Below the pieces are notes generated by a model. The model worked only from the letters and a program-made list of their open reading frames with translations, did no database searches and had not been told where the DNA came from. Shown here piece by piece: positions 23,002 through 36,785 of a stretch of DNA of 64,000 nucleotides. Both the position numbers and the translations under genes were made by a program. Origin of the DNA: Cladocopium goreaui (taxonomy: Eukaryota; Sar; Dinophyceae; Suessiales; Symbiodiniaceae); the NCBI GenBank assembly GCA_947184155.2, contig CAMXCT020000902.1, positions 248,001 to 312,000 on the forward strand, in the 5' to 3' direction. Each line of letters opens with the position of its first letter. Positions within the stretch are counted from its first letter, which is position 1.

Positions 23002-26000
23002 CTGGTGAGTTCCAGCCAGTTGGCCTAGTTGGCCTTCCAGCTTGATCCCCAAACCAAAAATGGCCAAAACTCATGGCCTAAACTTACTAAACTGCCCCCA
23101 AATTCCCATGGAAATCCTCATTTTTGAAGCTTAAAACCACCTATTGATTTTCCAGTTAAGGTCAGTTAAACCTCAGTTTTCCGCATGTTTCCCGTTGAAG
23201 CCATCCGAACTTCCCCGTAAAACTGGGTCAAGGCTCGCTTCGGCCACCGGCTTCCCCAGGCAGCTGCGGGGGCCAACGCCGAAAGCGTAGCTCTGGAAGT
23301 CGTCCTGTGGGGTCGTTGAGGTGCACAGAAAGGGAAACAGAAAGGGAAATAATATGTGGGTAAATCCATTAATTGACAATCCGTTGATAATGATCCATTC
23401 TAATTAGTTATCCATTAATCCATATCGATACTTAATGGATTGTAAAAATGGATTGTAAAAATGGATTGTAAAAATGGATTAATCCATATATGTATTAATT
23501 ATGCATTATTGATCAGAAAGGGTAAATCCACTATTTATCCATTGACAATCCATTCAGCATCCATTGATCATCCATTATTGTTGTGTATATATATATACAT
23601 ATATACCCTCTGGTTATTTATCATAGCTATGGGAAATGGCCAATTTATAGATGATTTTCCCAGCTGATAACCTCCATTTGTAATGGATTTTCCATGGCTA
23701 TGTTAAATAACCAGAGGGTGTATCTATATATATATATGTATGGACAATCAATATGGACAATCATTGGAAATTTGGAAAATCTGGGAAAATCTAATATATC
23801 AATTAGTATATAATTATCTATAATGTGGGTAAAACAATGTCATAAACCACCCATGACTGGGAATGATAAACATGAAACGATTTGTTATATAAACGTTTAC
23901 CATATTGTTTACCAAACCGGCCCCTATGTGCACAGTTTATGTCCTACGTTTATACACATATTGGTAAGCTGGACACGATTTACCAATATCTATGGGATCA
24001 TACAAGGGAAGAAACAAACAAAATCTAGTATACAAATCCGCCAACTCTTGGAAACTGCTGCCAACAAAACTGAGGGATAGAGAAACTAAGTACATTTGCA
24101 TACTAACATGTATAAATGCAAGCAATGACCAACATTTAACCAACAACACTTGGGATATGATGATGGATTTAGGGTAAATCAAAATTAATTATAAGTTACC
24201 CAAGTTGTGTGGGATGCAAAGTCCATCGCATTATTTATGGAAGTGTGGAAACAGTCTGAAATTCTTTGAACCACAAAGTTGGATATTTTGCGTGTTGACT
24301 CCCATTTCTAGCAACCCCTAAAAATATAGACACCGCGCCCATCTATTTTGGGGTTGCCCTAATAGTATACATCTTATACCCAACCACTCAACCTCCTGTG
24401 AGCGGCCTGGTATAACTGGTGTGACAGACACCATATCATGAATCCTCTCAACTTGTCCAAGTTTTGGACAGTTTATATCACATGTTGATTGAAACCCCCA
24501 TGCTTTTGCTACCTACAAGGTCAGGCCCCCCGGTTAGAAGTGGCTTCATAAATACCCCATTAACTGCAGTTATACATAGTTATACCATGTTATACCCCCC
24601 ACAAAGCCAACACTTAACCAAGTTAAAAACCAACTCCGCTAAGTAGCGGGCACATGGCACCACATGGCACCTATCTTCCCATTGGTGAAACTCCCCTCCG
24701 CGCCTCCGGCGCAAGCTGCGTCCTTCCCAGTGCATCGTCCACCACCGCAGGGTGCATGGCGAAAAGCAACGCTCCCTCGGGGATCAGCATATCCTCCTTG
24801 GGAGGACATGGTCAGGGGGATGATCAAATGAAGACTTCAAGCATCTAGAACTCTGATTTACTGGGAATATCATGGGAATCCGGAAATCTAATGGGATTTG
24901 ACGGGAATATCAGGGGGAAATAACGGAGTATAACCTACTTGGGGGTGCAGTTGAGGGAGATTTTAATGGGATTTCAACCCCGAGAAGTTGGGATATGGGG
25001 CCCCCACGACTGTGACTTTATGTCCACTTCCAACTGGAACTGCAGCCCCAAGTATCTCTCTGATATCTGGTGGTTTATTGGGATGCAAACCAACCAAACT
25101 ATGCATTTCTGAAATAGAGATCCAGTATCCACCAAACAATAAACCCACCCAAACTATCCCTAACTGGTGGCCTGAAATCACTAGATCCAATAATTACTAG
25201 AGCCATGGTTTGGTATTGGGGGGTTCTTGCGATTTGGGGAAGTGAATAACAATCAAACCCATTCAAACCTTAAATACTTGGTAGTAAAGTCACCGTGTTC
25301 GTTGGCGATCAACCACCCCCATCTTTGTCGTGAATCAATCCCCACTTGGAACCTTGCGTATAAACCACCACAGCCCTTTCTTTCAGAAATACGTTTGTAA
25401 AAGATCAGAATCATTGATTCCACACATGGGAAAAAACCACCTGTTTTGTCCGAAAAAACACGTGGGGAACGCCGCAGAAACGCTGAATCATCGCATCGCC
25501 GAGTGGCCACCACTGCATCAGCCAGGACCTTCCGAGGAGGCCCCAAGGCCACCGAATAGGCGCGGCTGCGGAGAGCTCCTTGGGGATCAAATGGGTTTTT
25601 TTGGGGGAAATTGTGGGATAATTCATGGAAATATATGGAAATATCATGGGAGAAGGGGGAAACTCAACATGGTTTCAATGGTCCTATGGTATTTTTTGAT
25701 GGAAAATCTCTAGAAACCGCCTGGTGAAATCATCCAATTCTGGGGCTAAGAATTTGATGCTGAGCGTGTCCTGAAACCGTTGGGGCATGGCGTCGATCGT
25801 TTCTGTTGGTCAAACTCTCATTTCTACTCTGGTGGTAGAAACAAGAAAGCTTTAAAATGCTTAAAATATATTCATTGGTTAAGCACGAGGTTCCCAGTTG
25901 ATACATTATGATAATCCCCAATGTACAAAGGGTAGCACAATCCCCGAACTAATCTCAACCAAAAGGGGTGTGTTTGCAGCCACTGGTCCTTGTTTGGGTT

Positions 26001-29000
26001 AGTATCAGGGTTAATATCATGTATGATAACTATATACTGGAACTGATAAACTGGGGATAGTTAATATCTTGTATTAACTGGTGTGTTTGCAGCCACTGCT
26101 AAACATCATGTATCAGTTATTAACTATCCCCACATTGATGGTTAGTTGAACCTTTCAACTGTCCTCTGAAACCTCTGGGAATCCGCTCCATGGCTACGGG
26201 GATTTCCCAGCCATGCTTAACTACAGGAAAACATCATGCATCAGAATACTACTCATAATATAGATATATATAATCATGATATAAATATGCCCCATTCATG
26301 ACATCATACATCATACTTATAAATATGCCCCATTCATGATATTCCCATGATATAAATCCCATAGATGTCCAGTCAGATCAGGTCAGATCCGGGTTTCCAT
26401 AGATGGCTTTCAGTAGCTGCTCTCGGTCATTGCTCTTCGCAGCCGAGGCAGCAGCCGCCTCCAAGGGCAGGACGCCGGATCACACGAAGAAACACATGGG
26501 GTTTAGTGGTACTGTGGATGGAAGAAATCCTGCATCACCAAACGGATGGTTGAAACATGTTGAAACCCTAGAAATCATGGGATCTAAACCACCGTTTTCA
26601 ACTGGTGTAGGATTTCGCCAACCATCCACCGTATCAAATCGCGTTTCGAATGGTGGTTTTTTACGGGAAAAGCAGCGGACTATTTCTGGAGGTCATCAAA
26701 CATGGAAAATCACTGGAAAATCCATGGGAAAATCCCCCATTTATAAATGGGCATGCAAGTGGGAACATCATCTATAAATGGTGGATGTGCCATTGCCATA
26801 TTTGATTAGCAGAGGGTCACCCTGCTACAGTGATGGAGGCAGGGAGTCAACCCTGCTACGCAAAATAGCCCACTTATCTGCAGGGATATAACTTGCTTAG
26901 TAAGTGGGATGACTCACGGAGAAAAAGGGGTACAGTGTCAGTCTTTGCCAAATGGAATTGTTAACATACTTGATGATGCATGGTTCACTGCATGGATTCA
27001 AGATGGCTGTTTACCCTTCTTGAGCAAAAGCACTTCCTGTACCATGTTCTTGATGTTCTTGGAATCATGAAAATATCAACGACTGAAAAATGCAAGGCCG
27101 ATGCTTTTCTCTCACTTGAAATCGGAGCCTTCAATCGGCGATCCTACCATCGGCTGAGTCATCGGTCAAATTTCGGCCTGCTCCGTTGGATGGGAGGCGA
27201 AGAAGATCAACATCCAATGGAGCAAGGTGGGGAAGATCTCCTGTCGTCAGCTACCGGAAGGAGATCATCTGAAGCCATCCTGAAAAGGACGGCTTCAGAT
27301 ATGGCCTAGAGTGATCAGCAAAAAACGTCCACATATTTCCACATGTTTAGGCATGATATCATGATATCTCAAGTGAGGTTATCAGCTGATCTAGAACCAG
27401 TTCTTTCATGGGATTCCGATTTTTCACAAACCGCCTAGACCTTAGACTTCCCAAGCCAAAGCCCGTTGCGGGACGGGAAGCCTAAGATTGGAGTTTCCTG
27501 TCACCCCGCTTGCGACAAAAATACTGTAACCCCTTTAACCCACCAAACCAGGGTCTAACTTTGTGGGCAATTGTCCATAAATTGGTGATTTCCCATCAAG
27601 CAAAATGTATTCAAAAATATTGGCGACATCCCAATGCTAAGTCCCTGACTATGTCTGGCCAAACTCCCAATAGATTGATTGTAAATCATTCACCTATCAA
27701 TTATATGGTGGTTTCCTGGAATGGGGGTACCCCCATCGTTTATTTCATGGAAAATCCTACTAAAATGGATGATTTGGGGGTAGCCCTATTTCAGGAAACC
27801 TCCTAATATAACACTATTATCACTGGAATAGGGAAAATTTACAGGAAAGCCCCATATTTAATGGGAAAATCTATGGTTTCCTGTAGATTTTCCCTTAAAC
27901 CAATCCATTGATATTAACCACAACTACCTACAACTCTTGTGGCTAAGCCAAAACGCACCCCATGAACACCCCATCGCTCCGCGCCGCCGACGGAGGCCGC
28001 AACCATCAACGGCAGCACCACATCTTCACGGCTGGAGCGAGCAATGGCCGCCTGGTAAAAAATGGGAGATGATTTGGGCTGTGATTGGGATATGGATTAG
28101 CAATGGATTATTTTTTACCCTTCATTGGAATCATTGAGATATAATGGATAGTTGGGATAATTGGGATAATTGGGTGAATATCATTTCATGGGATTAACTA
28201 TTTGGGCATATGTTAATAACAATAAATGGGATTTACTACCAAATCATATATGTTCATCATTGTTAACTATTAATGATAATATGATCCCAATTTTTCCCAT
28301 ATGGATTAGCAATGGATTAATAATGGTGAATAATGGGACTATATTGGAATATCATTGGAATACCCTCTGGTTATTTAACAGTTCGCCATGGTATAGATGG
28401 CCCATAGAAATAGATGGTTTACCGTTCTTAAAAATGGTGATGTTCCATGGCTATGTTAAATAACCAGATGGTAATTGGGATGTATGTTTGACCTATGGGG
28501 ATGATATAAGGGGATATGAATGGGATAATACTGGGATAGGATAAAAACAGGACATGAATGGATTAAAAAAACACCCTCCTGAGGCCCTCCTGTGTCATCA
28601 AAGCAGCTGAGCTGGGAAAAATCACGTTTTTTCACCATTTTCTCGATGGACATCGAGGATTTGTTGGAGACGAAACCAACAACTTAGGACGTTTTTCAAA
28701 CCAAAATCTGGAATTACTTTCAAGAAGAAACCATGTGGTGGCTGGAAGTTCCCGAATTCTATGTGGATCATAACAGAACAAGTAAAATTCTGATTTTTTG
28801 TTTGGGATGGCATAAACGAAAATCCGAAATTGACCGAGAAAATCTTGGAATAGGTTCGGATCTTCACAACCAAAAAACTTGGTGTTGCAAGCAATCAGAA
28901 TGATGGTGATGCTTTGATTTAGGCAACGAAAGGAAAACCGGGATCGTCACCGCCACCCACCAAACTTGGGATTGAACCAAAAAATTCAGTGGAAAGTCAG

Positions 29001-32000
29001 AGCTTGATCGACCAAAAAAGGGGATTTGACCAGAAACGGCTATGGATTTGTCTAAAACTAGATACTTTACTTGTAGATGGTGCGGTGAAAAAAAGAACTG
29101 CGGAAAACACCGGAGACGGTTATAAACTTGATTCTTGACCTTCACTAAAAGACCCCCGAAAAAAGATAAGGGTAATAATATGTCAACTTTGGTGTAAAAT
29201 TCGACCTTTTGTGGAGTCCAACTATGTCTAAGATACATTTTAACATGCATGTCAACAAACTCAAATTTCAGATCTGTATTAGATGCATTGCAGCTTTCAA
29301 ATCCACAGAATTCATCAGAATTCCATAGATATCATCCTATAAACCTCATCTTTTCATATCCCACAGATAGCATCGGTGAACGATGCTTTCATTTGTCTTC
29401 TAGACTTAGCCATCTATTAGATTCTTGTCTGCATTTTGCTGTTCGATCAGGGCGGTGCACCAGACAGTTTAGGCACCGCACTGCGTTTAAGTTGTTTATG
29501 ACACTGCTAACATGAAAACTCAGTGCATTCACGGACTCCCACAGATATATCAGATATATCCATAGATTTCCCATATATATATATCATCCATAGATATCCC
29601 ATAAATTCCATTGGCTATGGATATCTATGGGAAATATCTATCAATTCCATAAATTCAGCAAAATTCCGCATCGCTTTCTGGGATCGCCTCGGATGCTCGG
29701 ATGCTCGGCGCACCTCCACGATCTCTTTGATCTCTGCTGCGCCAGGCGGCAGTTCGTCCCCTGGCGTGACCATCGGATGGTCTTGGATTTTGTGGGAAAT
29801 CTATGGGTTGAAATCTATGGGATATATCTATGGGAAATCTATGGGATATCTATGGGATATCTGTGGGATATATCCGTGGGATATTCAACTTGAAATCGGA
29901 AAGAACAACTGAGAGTACAGTATCAATTGCTAGAGGACTGGACCCGTGCGGCCGAATCCGTCGGAAGATCTGGGCTCAAAAGCCGGGGAAAACAGGGGGA
30001 AAGCAAACAGCCTTCCGAAATGAAATCCCCCAGTCAAAAAACCGAAGTGGACGGGGGAGAATGAGCCGATAGGCACCGGCCATTGAGGCCTGGTTGCAAA
30101 AAAGTAAAATGAATTCAGAATATCAACAAAAGATAGCAGAAGGCGCGAGTCAATCGGCGCGTCGAAGCTGACTTCCAGAACGATGGCGGCCAAAAGGTGG
30201 GCAAAATGTCAAAAGATGACTGATGTGATGCCCGGCGCTCAGGTGACCATGAGGTTGTAGCCCCTGCCGACCCACCAAACCACCAGTCAAGTGCGGGAGG
30301 AATTACTGCTCCCAGAGGACCGCAGTTTGCCGCTGCGACGCTGTCTTGTGTGAGTGGAGCTCCGTCCGTCGCCGCAGGGCTGCTCGGGCCCGGTGGGCTT
30401 GGATGGTGATGCTGAGTTCTGCGAGCTAGCATACGAAAAGCAAACAACTCGCAGTTTTGTTTACCAGAAATTAACTGAGATTTCTTGGAGGGGAGTTGCA
30501 TCGAAAAAAATAACAACATTGCATCAGAAGAGTGAAACCTCATCACTTCTCAAAGTCACATTGGTTTTCCAGACTTTCCCAACTCCACCCTTCAGAATCC
30601 ACCAAAGTAACCTGGGTCTCAAAATGAGGAATAGCCCAATACAAATTGCCACGAAATAACAGAATATGATCGTAAAGCCACGAAAATGTGGATGCTTTCG
30701 AGGAAAAAAACAAAACACAAAGGCAAAAAAAAAGAACACGCCAAATCCAATCCTCAGGATTTTCATGGTCAATTTCACATCCAATTTCCAGCACCTCCAT
30801 CCGGGACCCCGCCTGAGCCACGCCCGAATTTGCCCTTCACCCGCATCTCGCTATACTCCCGCGTGGCCGCCATCAAGCGTTCCAGCTCGCCCTCACCCAG
30901 CTCGGCAGTGCCCAGCAGCGCCTCCGCGATTTGTCTAGTGGAGCATAAGATTCATAGCATTTATTGATAAATATAGCGGATATTTGTAGCGGATAATATT
31001 AATATATAATTATAATCTGTTTATTTATTATTTATTTGTATTTATATATTTAGATTTATATTCTAGTGAGAAGTAGTCTGCAAATACAAAAATTATCCGT
31101 GTTCAATAAATGAAAAAATCTCCATCAGCCCGTGAAGTGCCGTCCGAGACTCTGTGGACACGGCCGAATAAGTCGCCACTCGAAGGGCCTCCTCTGGAAA
31201 TGCCTGGACGGGAAGCATCATTGCTGGTTTCACCAAAGTGGACTTCAAGACATTCAAAAATCATATGGATTAGATATCTCATATATACATATATACACAA
31301 TAGAATCAATATACATATATATATATATCATAAATGTATATCATATATATATCATATATATATATCATATATATATATTATACATCTAAGATATACTAAG
31401 GTTTTTTAAAATGCATGGAGCCAAGGCTCCTTTCCCACTGGCTTTTTCCCACTTCGGGCCTGGAGCTCCTGAGAGTCCAGCACTGGCCAGACCTGAGTGG
31501 AGCCATCCTGAAGGAAAACCAACCGTGATACGTGGATATCATGGGATATTATATATATAAGCAACGTGATATGTGGGTTTGGTACCTGAAAATGGGGACT
31601 GATTTATATACTCCCTTAAATAGGGAAATATATATTTATATAGTTATATATATAATTATATATATATCATAAATATATATATAAGTGGTTTCTTGAAGCT
31701 GAACTGGATGCCAACAATTTGGAATCCAGCTTTTCTTGAGGGGAAACCACCCAGAAACTGGCTTAGATGGCCTTTCTTTGTTGGCTTCTCACTAGGAGGA
31801 TGAGGTGAAAAAACCCTCGATGCAATGGTGAAGCTCAACAGCGACTGAGTTGCTGGCGTGTTTTTCCAGAGCTGACTTTGCAGCTTCTTGAATCCTTGGA
31901 TTCTGCGGGCCACATGGACATGGCCGAAAAGTCCCCTCTTTGTGCGCGGGAACGAAACTTCTTAAAATCCAGATGCTCTGGCGCTCCAAAGAACATGATT

Positions 32001-34015
32001 AACCTTGTTTTCTATAATAGTCTTCGTGGGTGCCCTCTATCATCAAGGCAGGCACAAAGTATACAGTCATCAAATTTTGAAAGAATATGTACCACAATCT
32101 CCATGTTCGCAGCGGTTACCCATGTCTGTGGGTGCAAACATTGACAGGATTGACCAGGTTAAGGGTGAACTCAGTTTCCCATGTTTCACATCGATAGTTG
32201 ATTGCAGGTATAAGAGTGGGTACCCACATGTAACCCCCGAAAATAGTACAGAACACTGAAACCCCGGTAATTACTCATTATTTTGACACATATTGACGCA
32301 TACCAGACCCAAGACTCTTTGCAGCATCCAAATTCTTCTCCAGCCATGCCTTTTGCTTCTCCCGCAGGGGTTGGGCGTCCTGGTCATGGCGCGAAAGCTG
32401 GCTGGACATGTCCCAAATGGTGGCAAAACCAATTCGTTTCGAACCCAAAACTATCCAATTTGGATGGGGGTACCATGAGGTGGTGATGGGGGCCCTAAGG
32501 AAACACTTGACATGGCACGAAATGATACGAAATGCGTCAGCATTTCAGCTCACCATCGCCATCACTTCCCGCCTTGGGATCGCGCACCAGAAACAGAAAG
32601 TCGCCAAAGGGATCTTTGAAACTCGCAGGGCGCCCCGCACACTGCGGCAGCTCATAGACTTTGCTCAACTTTTCAGGACTCACCCAGACTTGTTTGGAGG
32701 GTCCCAGCTTCAAGAGGAAGATGGGCCTTGGCACGGCAAAGACGTTGGCTTATTTTTTAGCAACAAGTCAACAAGTTTAAAATAAACTGAAGGTAATGTT
32801 TATTCATTTTTCTTGAACCATTCAATAAGTCAATGTTTGGCTCAAGAGCCTTGAGTCAACAGATGTGACTGTATCGCCAACAGCTGGGTAGATAGCCAAA
32901 GAATGGATGGATCAATCTGGGGATGTACACTGATGTGATCCAAGATGTAGACATAGATAGGATTAGATAGGTTCGAATACAACCACCAAGGATGGAATAG
33001 GCTGAGTATGCAAAAACGATGGATTTGTACAGCATAATACGGCATATACCCATAACCTTTGTGGGCGGGACGGAGAATGCCTCCATTTTTTGCCCGGCAA
33101 AGCACTGTTTTGGCTGTTGGGATCCTAAGTTCAAAGGTTCAAACTGAAACAACAATATTCAATAATATTCAAGTATCCTCAAAAACACTGTTCTTTTTCT
33201 GTGTTAAAAACACAAAGAAAACATGTTGGCATCCATTCCCACCGTTTCTAGCCCCGTTTCCTCGCCGTTTCTAGCCCTGTGGTGCCCGCTCCAAGGTATC
33301 CAAGAGGCCCATGCTTTCTCCGTTGTTCGCTAAGCACCTGCAACAACGACTTGCCACGGATCAGGGCCCAAATCACCTGAGTCCAGCCGGCGATGTCGCC
33401 AAGACACACGCCAAGACATAGTGGACGTGGCTGAAATGTGGTGTTGAAACACCTGGTGTTAATGGTGTTTAAAGGTACTTAATGTGGTGATGTGGTGTTA
33501 AATGTTGTGTTTAAGCACCTCCAATGGTGTTTAATGTGGTTGAAACATGTTGAAACACCTGGTGGTTTAATGTTGCTGATTCTTGGCAGGAGAGAATTCC
33601 ATGGCTACGGAGGTATCAAGTCAACAACACGATGATGTACCTTTTTCTTTTCTGATGTGGTCCCTGTGAAAACTCAAAAGATGTGTCCTGGAGATTTGCG
33701 CAAATTGGGCGCGTTTATTGGTCTTCAAACCATTGAACAACCACTGCCTTCGCATCAAACAGTCCACTCAACTGCAATGATCGGGTGAAATTGGTGAAAT
33801 CGTGGGCCCCCCAAAAAATACCCTCTGGTAAACGAACATAACTATGGAAAATCACCATTTTTCATGGGAAAATCCACTATAAATTGTGATTTTCCATAGT
33901 TATGTTAGTTTACCAGAGGGTAATCTGAGATGATCTTCCACATCTGTGGAATCCGTGGCCCCGCACTGATAGGGCGCCCAGAAAGGGCACGGCCGTGGGC
34001 CCGGGCAGCGGAGTC
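22811..34015 (-). CDS. Cytochrome P450, multi-exon
   Basis: Exons read right to left over 11 kb. 33967-34015 encodes TPLPGPTAVPFLGALS, the proline-rich hinge after a membrane anchor. 33309-33376 and 32588-32726 join as RRKHGPIFLLKLGPSKQVWV. 25511-25565 contains ALGPPRKVLADAV (post-K-helix). 24706-24796 contains EDMLIPEGALLFAMH. 23235-23304 has the haem loop FGVGPRSCLGKPVAEA. 22811-23001 is the C-terminus (RILPAVLGAILQRYEL to a stop). P450s are haem-thiolate mono-oxygenases, usually on the ER membrane with a reductase partner. The haem Cys codon is 23260-23262. The N-terminal anchor exon was not found, and the Glu of the K-helix ExxR could not be placed. Substrate unknown. Several GC donors are needed. 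Confidence 0.85.
23235..23304 (-). CDS. P450 haem-binding exon
   Basis: Contains DDFQSYAFGVGPRSCLGKPV, a full FxxGxRxCxG signature. Frame to the last exon (acceptor before CATTGGACACC at 23001) is kept only with a GC donor, GCGA|GCCTTG, giving AEATLDTRILPAVLG. Confidence 0.88.
23604..23720. repeat. Inverted-repeat element family A, variant ends
   Basis: TACCCTCTGGTTATTTATCA to TTAAATAACCAGAGGGTG. It uses TTATTTAA next to the terminal motif, like the copy at 28361. It sits inside a TA-rich microsatellite. Confidence 0.82.
26400..32420 (-). CDS. P450 internal exon islands
   Basis: GC-rich minus-strand islands between the N-terminal and K-helix exons: 32300-32420 (LREKQKAWLEKNLDAAKSL), 31790-31960 (NPRIQEAAKSALEKHASNS), 31420-31510 (VFLQDGSTQVWPVLDSQEL), 31115-31230 (FPEEALRVATYSAVSTESR), 30790-30930 (IAEALLGTAELGEGELERLM), 30120-30200, 29690-29790 (PGAAEIKEIVEVRRASEHP), 27950-28060 (AIARSSREDVVLPLMVAASV, possible I-helix) and 26400-26480 (LEAAAASAAKSNDREQLLKA). 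Order and phase fit a P450 helical domain, but single islands are weakly supported and borders are approximate. Confidence 0.5.
28361..28473. repeat. Inverted-repeat element family A, variant ends
   Basis: TACCCTCTGGTTATTTAACA to GTTAAATAACCAGATGGTA; a sister of the copy at 23604. Confidence 0.82.
31260..31400. repeat. AT-rich microsatellite cluster
   Basis: ATATATC/ATATATAT tracts; similar AT tracts lie at 20630-20720, 31540-31690, 35780-35930, 36985-37065, 38030-38060, 38250-38450, 59630-59750 and 62860-62940. Tyr/Ile-rich ORFs through them are not genes. Confidence 0.9.
32588..34015 (-). CDS. P450 N-terminal catalytic-domain exons (three)
   Basis: 33967-34015 (acceptor preceded by TTTTTCCTCTCTAG; GT donor GTGCGG), 33309-33376 (VIWALIRGKSLLQVLSEQRR then KHG, apparent GC donor GCCTCT) and 32588-32726 (PIFLLKLGPSKQVWVSPEKL, later AGRPASFKDPFGDF, GT donor). 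The joined reading KHGPIFLLKLGPSKQVWVS is the classic YGPvfrlklGp block. Confidence 0.82.
33819..33922. repeat. Inverted-repeat element family A
   Basis: Near-consensus copy, TACCCTCTGGTAAACGAACA to TTAGTTTACCAGAGGGTA, 44 bp into the first intron of the P450 gene. Confidence 0.88.
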
Positions 34016-34217
34016 CTAGAGAGGAAAAACCGATGGCTTTTGATGGTGACTTCGGCAGCAAAAAATTTAGCGATTTGAAGCAGCAAAGATAGAGGGTTCA
34101 CACTCAAAAATAGATGGAGTTAACATCATTTAACATCATTTAACCAAGACATCCTCATGTAAATATGAAAAAAATACGTGAAAATATATGATATGTGGGA
34201 GGCTATGGGGTTGTTAC

Positions 34218-36560
34218 CCTCAACTCGAGCTTCCACTGTTCCGAGCTCATGGATTTGGAGGTCTTGGTCGCCCTTCGAGCCACGGTTCTGGTGCCATACC
34301 TGGAGCATTGGTTGGTCCGTCATTTTGGATGTCGGCTTGTTTTCAAGTGTTGGTAGTGCTTTTGGGACAAAAATCAGAGCGATGATGTCATCTTCGTTTC
34401 AACAATTCTGGGATCACCCAGGAATCAGAACAATCCATGCCCAAGACTTCAAGATCAAGTTTTCAGAGCCCAAATCTTCCTGGTTGGTTTCACCCCACCC
34501 AGCATGGGACATATGGGACCCATTGGCTCACCTGTTCGCCAAAGTTGGCCCAACTGCTGGAGGCACCTGGCAGCTCGGATGACACGGTCAGCGTGCATGT
34601 TATGTCATGTAAGGGATCCTGTAGTGATGCAACAAAGATTGAAGCTGACTGAAATGTCCCTTCCAAGACGTGGTAAACGACGCCTGAAAATGAAAATCCA
34701 ATCCTGGGATACACTCTAGAAATGACACTCCCAACCAATGGCACCAGGGTTTAGGGCTCCAATTCGTGTTTCCATGTTTCCCCAAGCCTGTGGGAGGGAA
34801 ATCCATGCATTGCTCAAGGGCATCATGGTCAAACTATCAAGCAATGGCCTCCCGAAGAACCAAGGCCGTCCACACAAAATCCGAAACTGGGAATGAAAAA
34901 AACGGCCTCAACTGTCATTGATTTGTTTGTTACTGTTTGTTATTTTTGCGTCACCTATCAAGAATTGGACAGAAACTGTGCGTGTCCTACAGTTGCTTCC
35001 ACGCACTGCCTTCGTCAGCTTGACAAATTAAGGCATAAGTCTAATCTTGAACCGGTAACGGACAGAAGCTGGAAATGGAGTCTAAGGGAAATTCTGGAAG
35101 ATTAGAAACTCAGGGCAAGTCATGTAGACAAAGCAGCAGAGTGATCTTGAACAAGGTGAGTGAAGTGTGTTTAGTGGGATGTGTGATGGTATTGATATTG
35201 TGGGTGTGTGAAATCTGCATCATGAACAATGGCGAAATCCTGGTTTTGAAGTCGTTGTTTCCGGGTGGCGTTTCAAACGTCAGCTGAGCTGAGATGGAAC
35301 TGGGGAGGCGCAAACCCCACGTTGTCACTAAAATATTGTACACAGTACACAATTCTTTTTAGGACCAAAGGCCTAAAGACGTACCTATATGCAATTCATA
35401 CGAGGTATTGCAAAACGTTCCTTTTACAACAAAATCCCATCATGAGTCATCATTTACCCATGAATTTTCCAGCATCGAAACACAGCAGTGAATGGTAAAA
35501 TCAAATCTTCACCCACCTCAGAATCACTTAAATCCCTATCTTTGAGAGTCAAATGGTTCTGAGTCAAAAGCCTGGCACCCCAGAAACACGAAAAAAGTTG
35601 GTTAATGGATGTTTATTCCCCAAAATATAAGGTAATAATAAGTGTTATTCCCCGCCCCAAATCCCCAATTTTTTGATGTACCAGCTATGGTCGCATCTAG
35701 CTCAACATTCAAAGATCGATGCATGGCACCGGCGAAAGCCGAATTTGTTGGCAAAGAAATCGTGAAAGCATGTATAGTATATGCCTACAGGTGCATATAA
35801 TATCTATATGTAATATTCATATAATATCTATGTAATATATAATTATATATATATATATATATCTATATAAACACCATATATGAATAATTATATATAAACA
35901 CCATATATGAATATATATATATATTATGTGAATTAGAATAATGTGTGTATGTGTTTGCGTAACATATATACAGTATCCACATCCATAGAGTACGTGAAAC
36001 GCAGAGGATTTCTTTCACCCGGCGGACGACTCGAAGATCCGGGAGATCCCCGACCTGATCATGGGGGTTTTCGTAGCAGTTTTCACACTGAAACAGCGCA
36101 GTTTTGAAGGGCTGAAAATCAATGCGGGTTTTGAAAATCAATGATACAGAATTCAGTGATGATCATGTTCCCATGATTTTATGGTTGGGGGGTAAATCCC
36201 CGAAAATGGTAACACCCATGTTCTCCAACAGGAATCCACCCGAAAAGCGCTCCCGGTGAAGTCGTCGGCCGCGCACATTTTTTCACAACGATCTCCAAGT
36301 TTGGCCCTGAAAAGATAGAGCTCTGCGGCCCCCACGGAATGGGTCAAAAACTTCGAAAAATCAGAAAATCAGAGCCATCAGATCCAAAATTCACAAAAAA
36401 ATAGCCACGACCAATTTCACTACCAAGTTAATCCATTCCCAATTCACGACCAAAATCTCACTTTCAGCGAGACTTGGTGGGGCCAACATCGGCCGAGACT
36501 GTTCCAAATTCGTCGATGTTCATTCGCCGCCGTCGCCACAGTGTCTTGGTTCACCATTCA
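34218..36560 (-). CDS. Short multi-exon gene of unknown function
   Basis: Minus-strand islands: 36485-36560 (MNIDEFGTVSADVGPTKS, the Met is a possible start), 36225-36330 (LGDRCEKMCAADDFTGSAF), about 36015-36085 (KTPMIRSGISRIFESSAG then GTGAAA), 34532-34618 (DPLHDITCTLTVSSELPGAS, strong CAG|GTGAGC donor) and 34218-34299 (QNRGSKGDQDLQIHELG, AG acceptor and GTAACA donor). The last two have good splice sites on both sides and join in frame. No family recognised. It lies between the K+ channel stop codon and the first P450 exon and could include 5' exons of the P450. Confidence 0.4.
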
Positions 36561-36785
36561 CCATTTGGTAATGGTGGAAACACCGGGCAGATTCGTGCGT
36601 TCAGAGTTTCCAATGGCTCAACTTTTAAAGTTTTTCAAGATCTGCATCCTGAATTGAATTTTATTGCCCTGGAAGAAAACATCCACTATCACATGCTATC
36701 ACCATTTATCATGGTCCTACTTCTGACTCATCCATCCAACGTTGCGCCCTGAAGGCGCTACGATGATTCATCGGCGCTAAAAATC

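Noticed and set aside
26980..27309. 109-codon plus ORF with a Met start
   Set aside because: Isolated on the opposite strand inside the P450 gene; the island 27130-27300 reads about as well on the minus strand, so it was not called as a gene.
28560..28625. Exon-like GC-rich stretch CCTCCTGTGTCATCAAAGCA
   Set aside because: A similar stretch (CCTCCGGTGTCATCAAATTG) recurs at 41779-41815, so it is a dispersed repeat, not an exon.
36225..36330. Start of a 14-3-3 protein (resemblance of ELYLFRAKLGDRCEKM to the family N-terminus)
   Set aside because: The match is short and no later 14-3-3 motif appears in the following exons.
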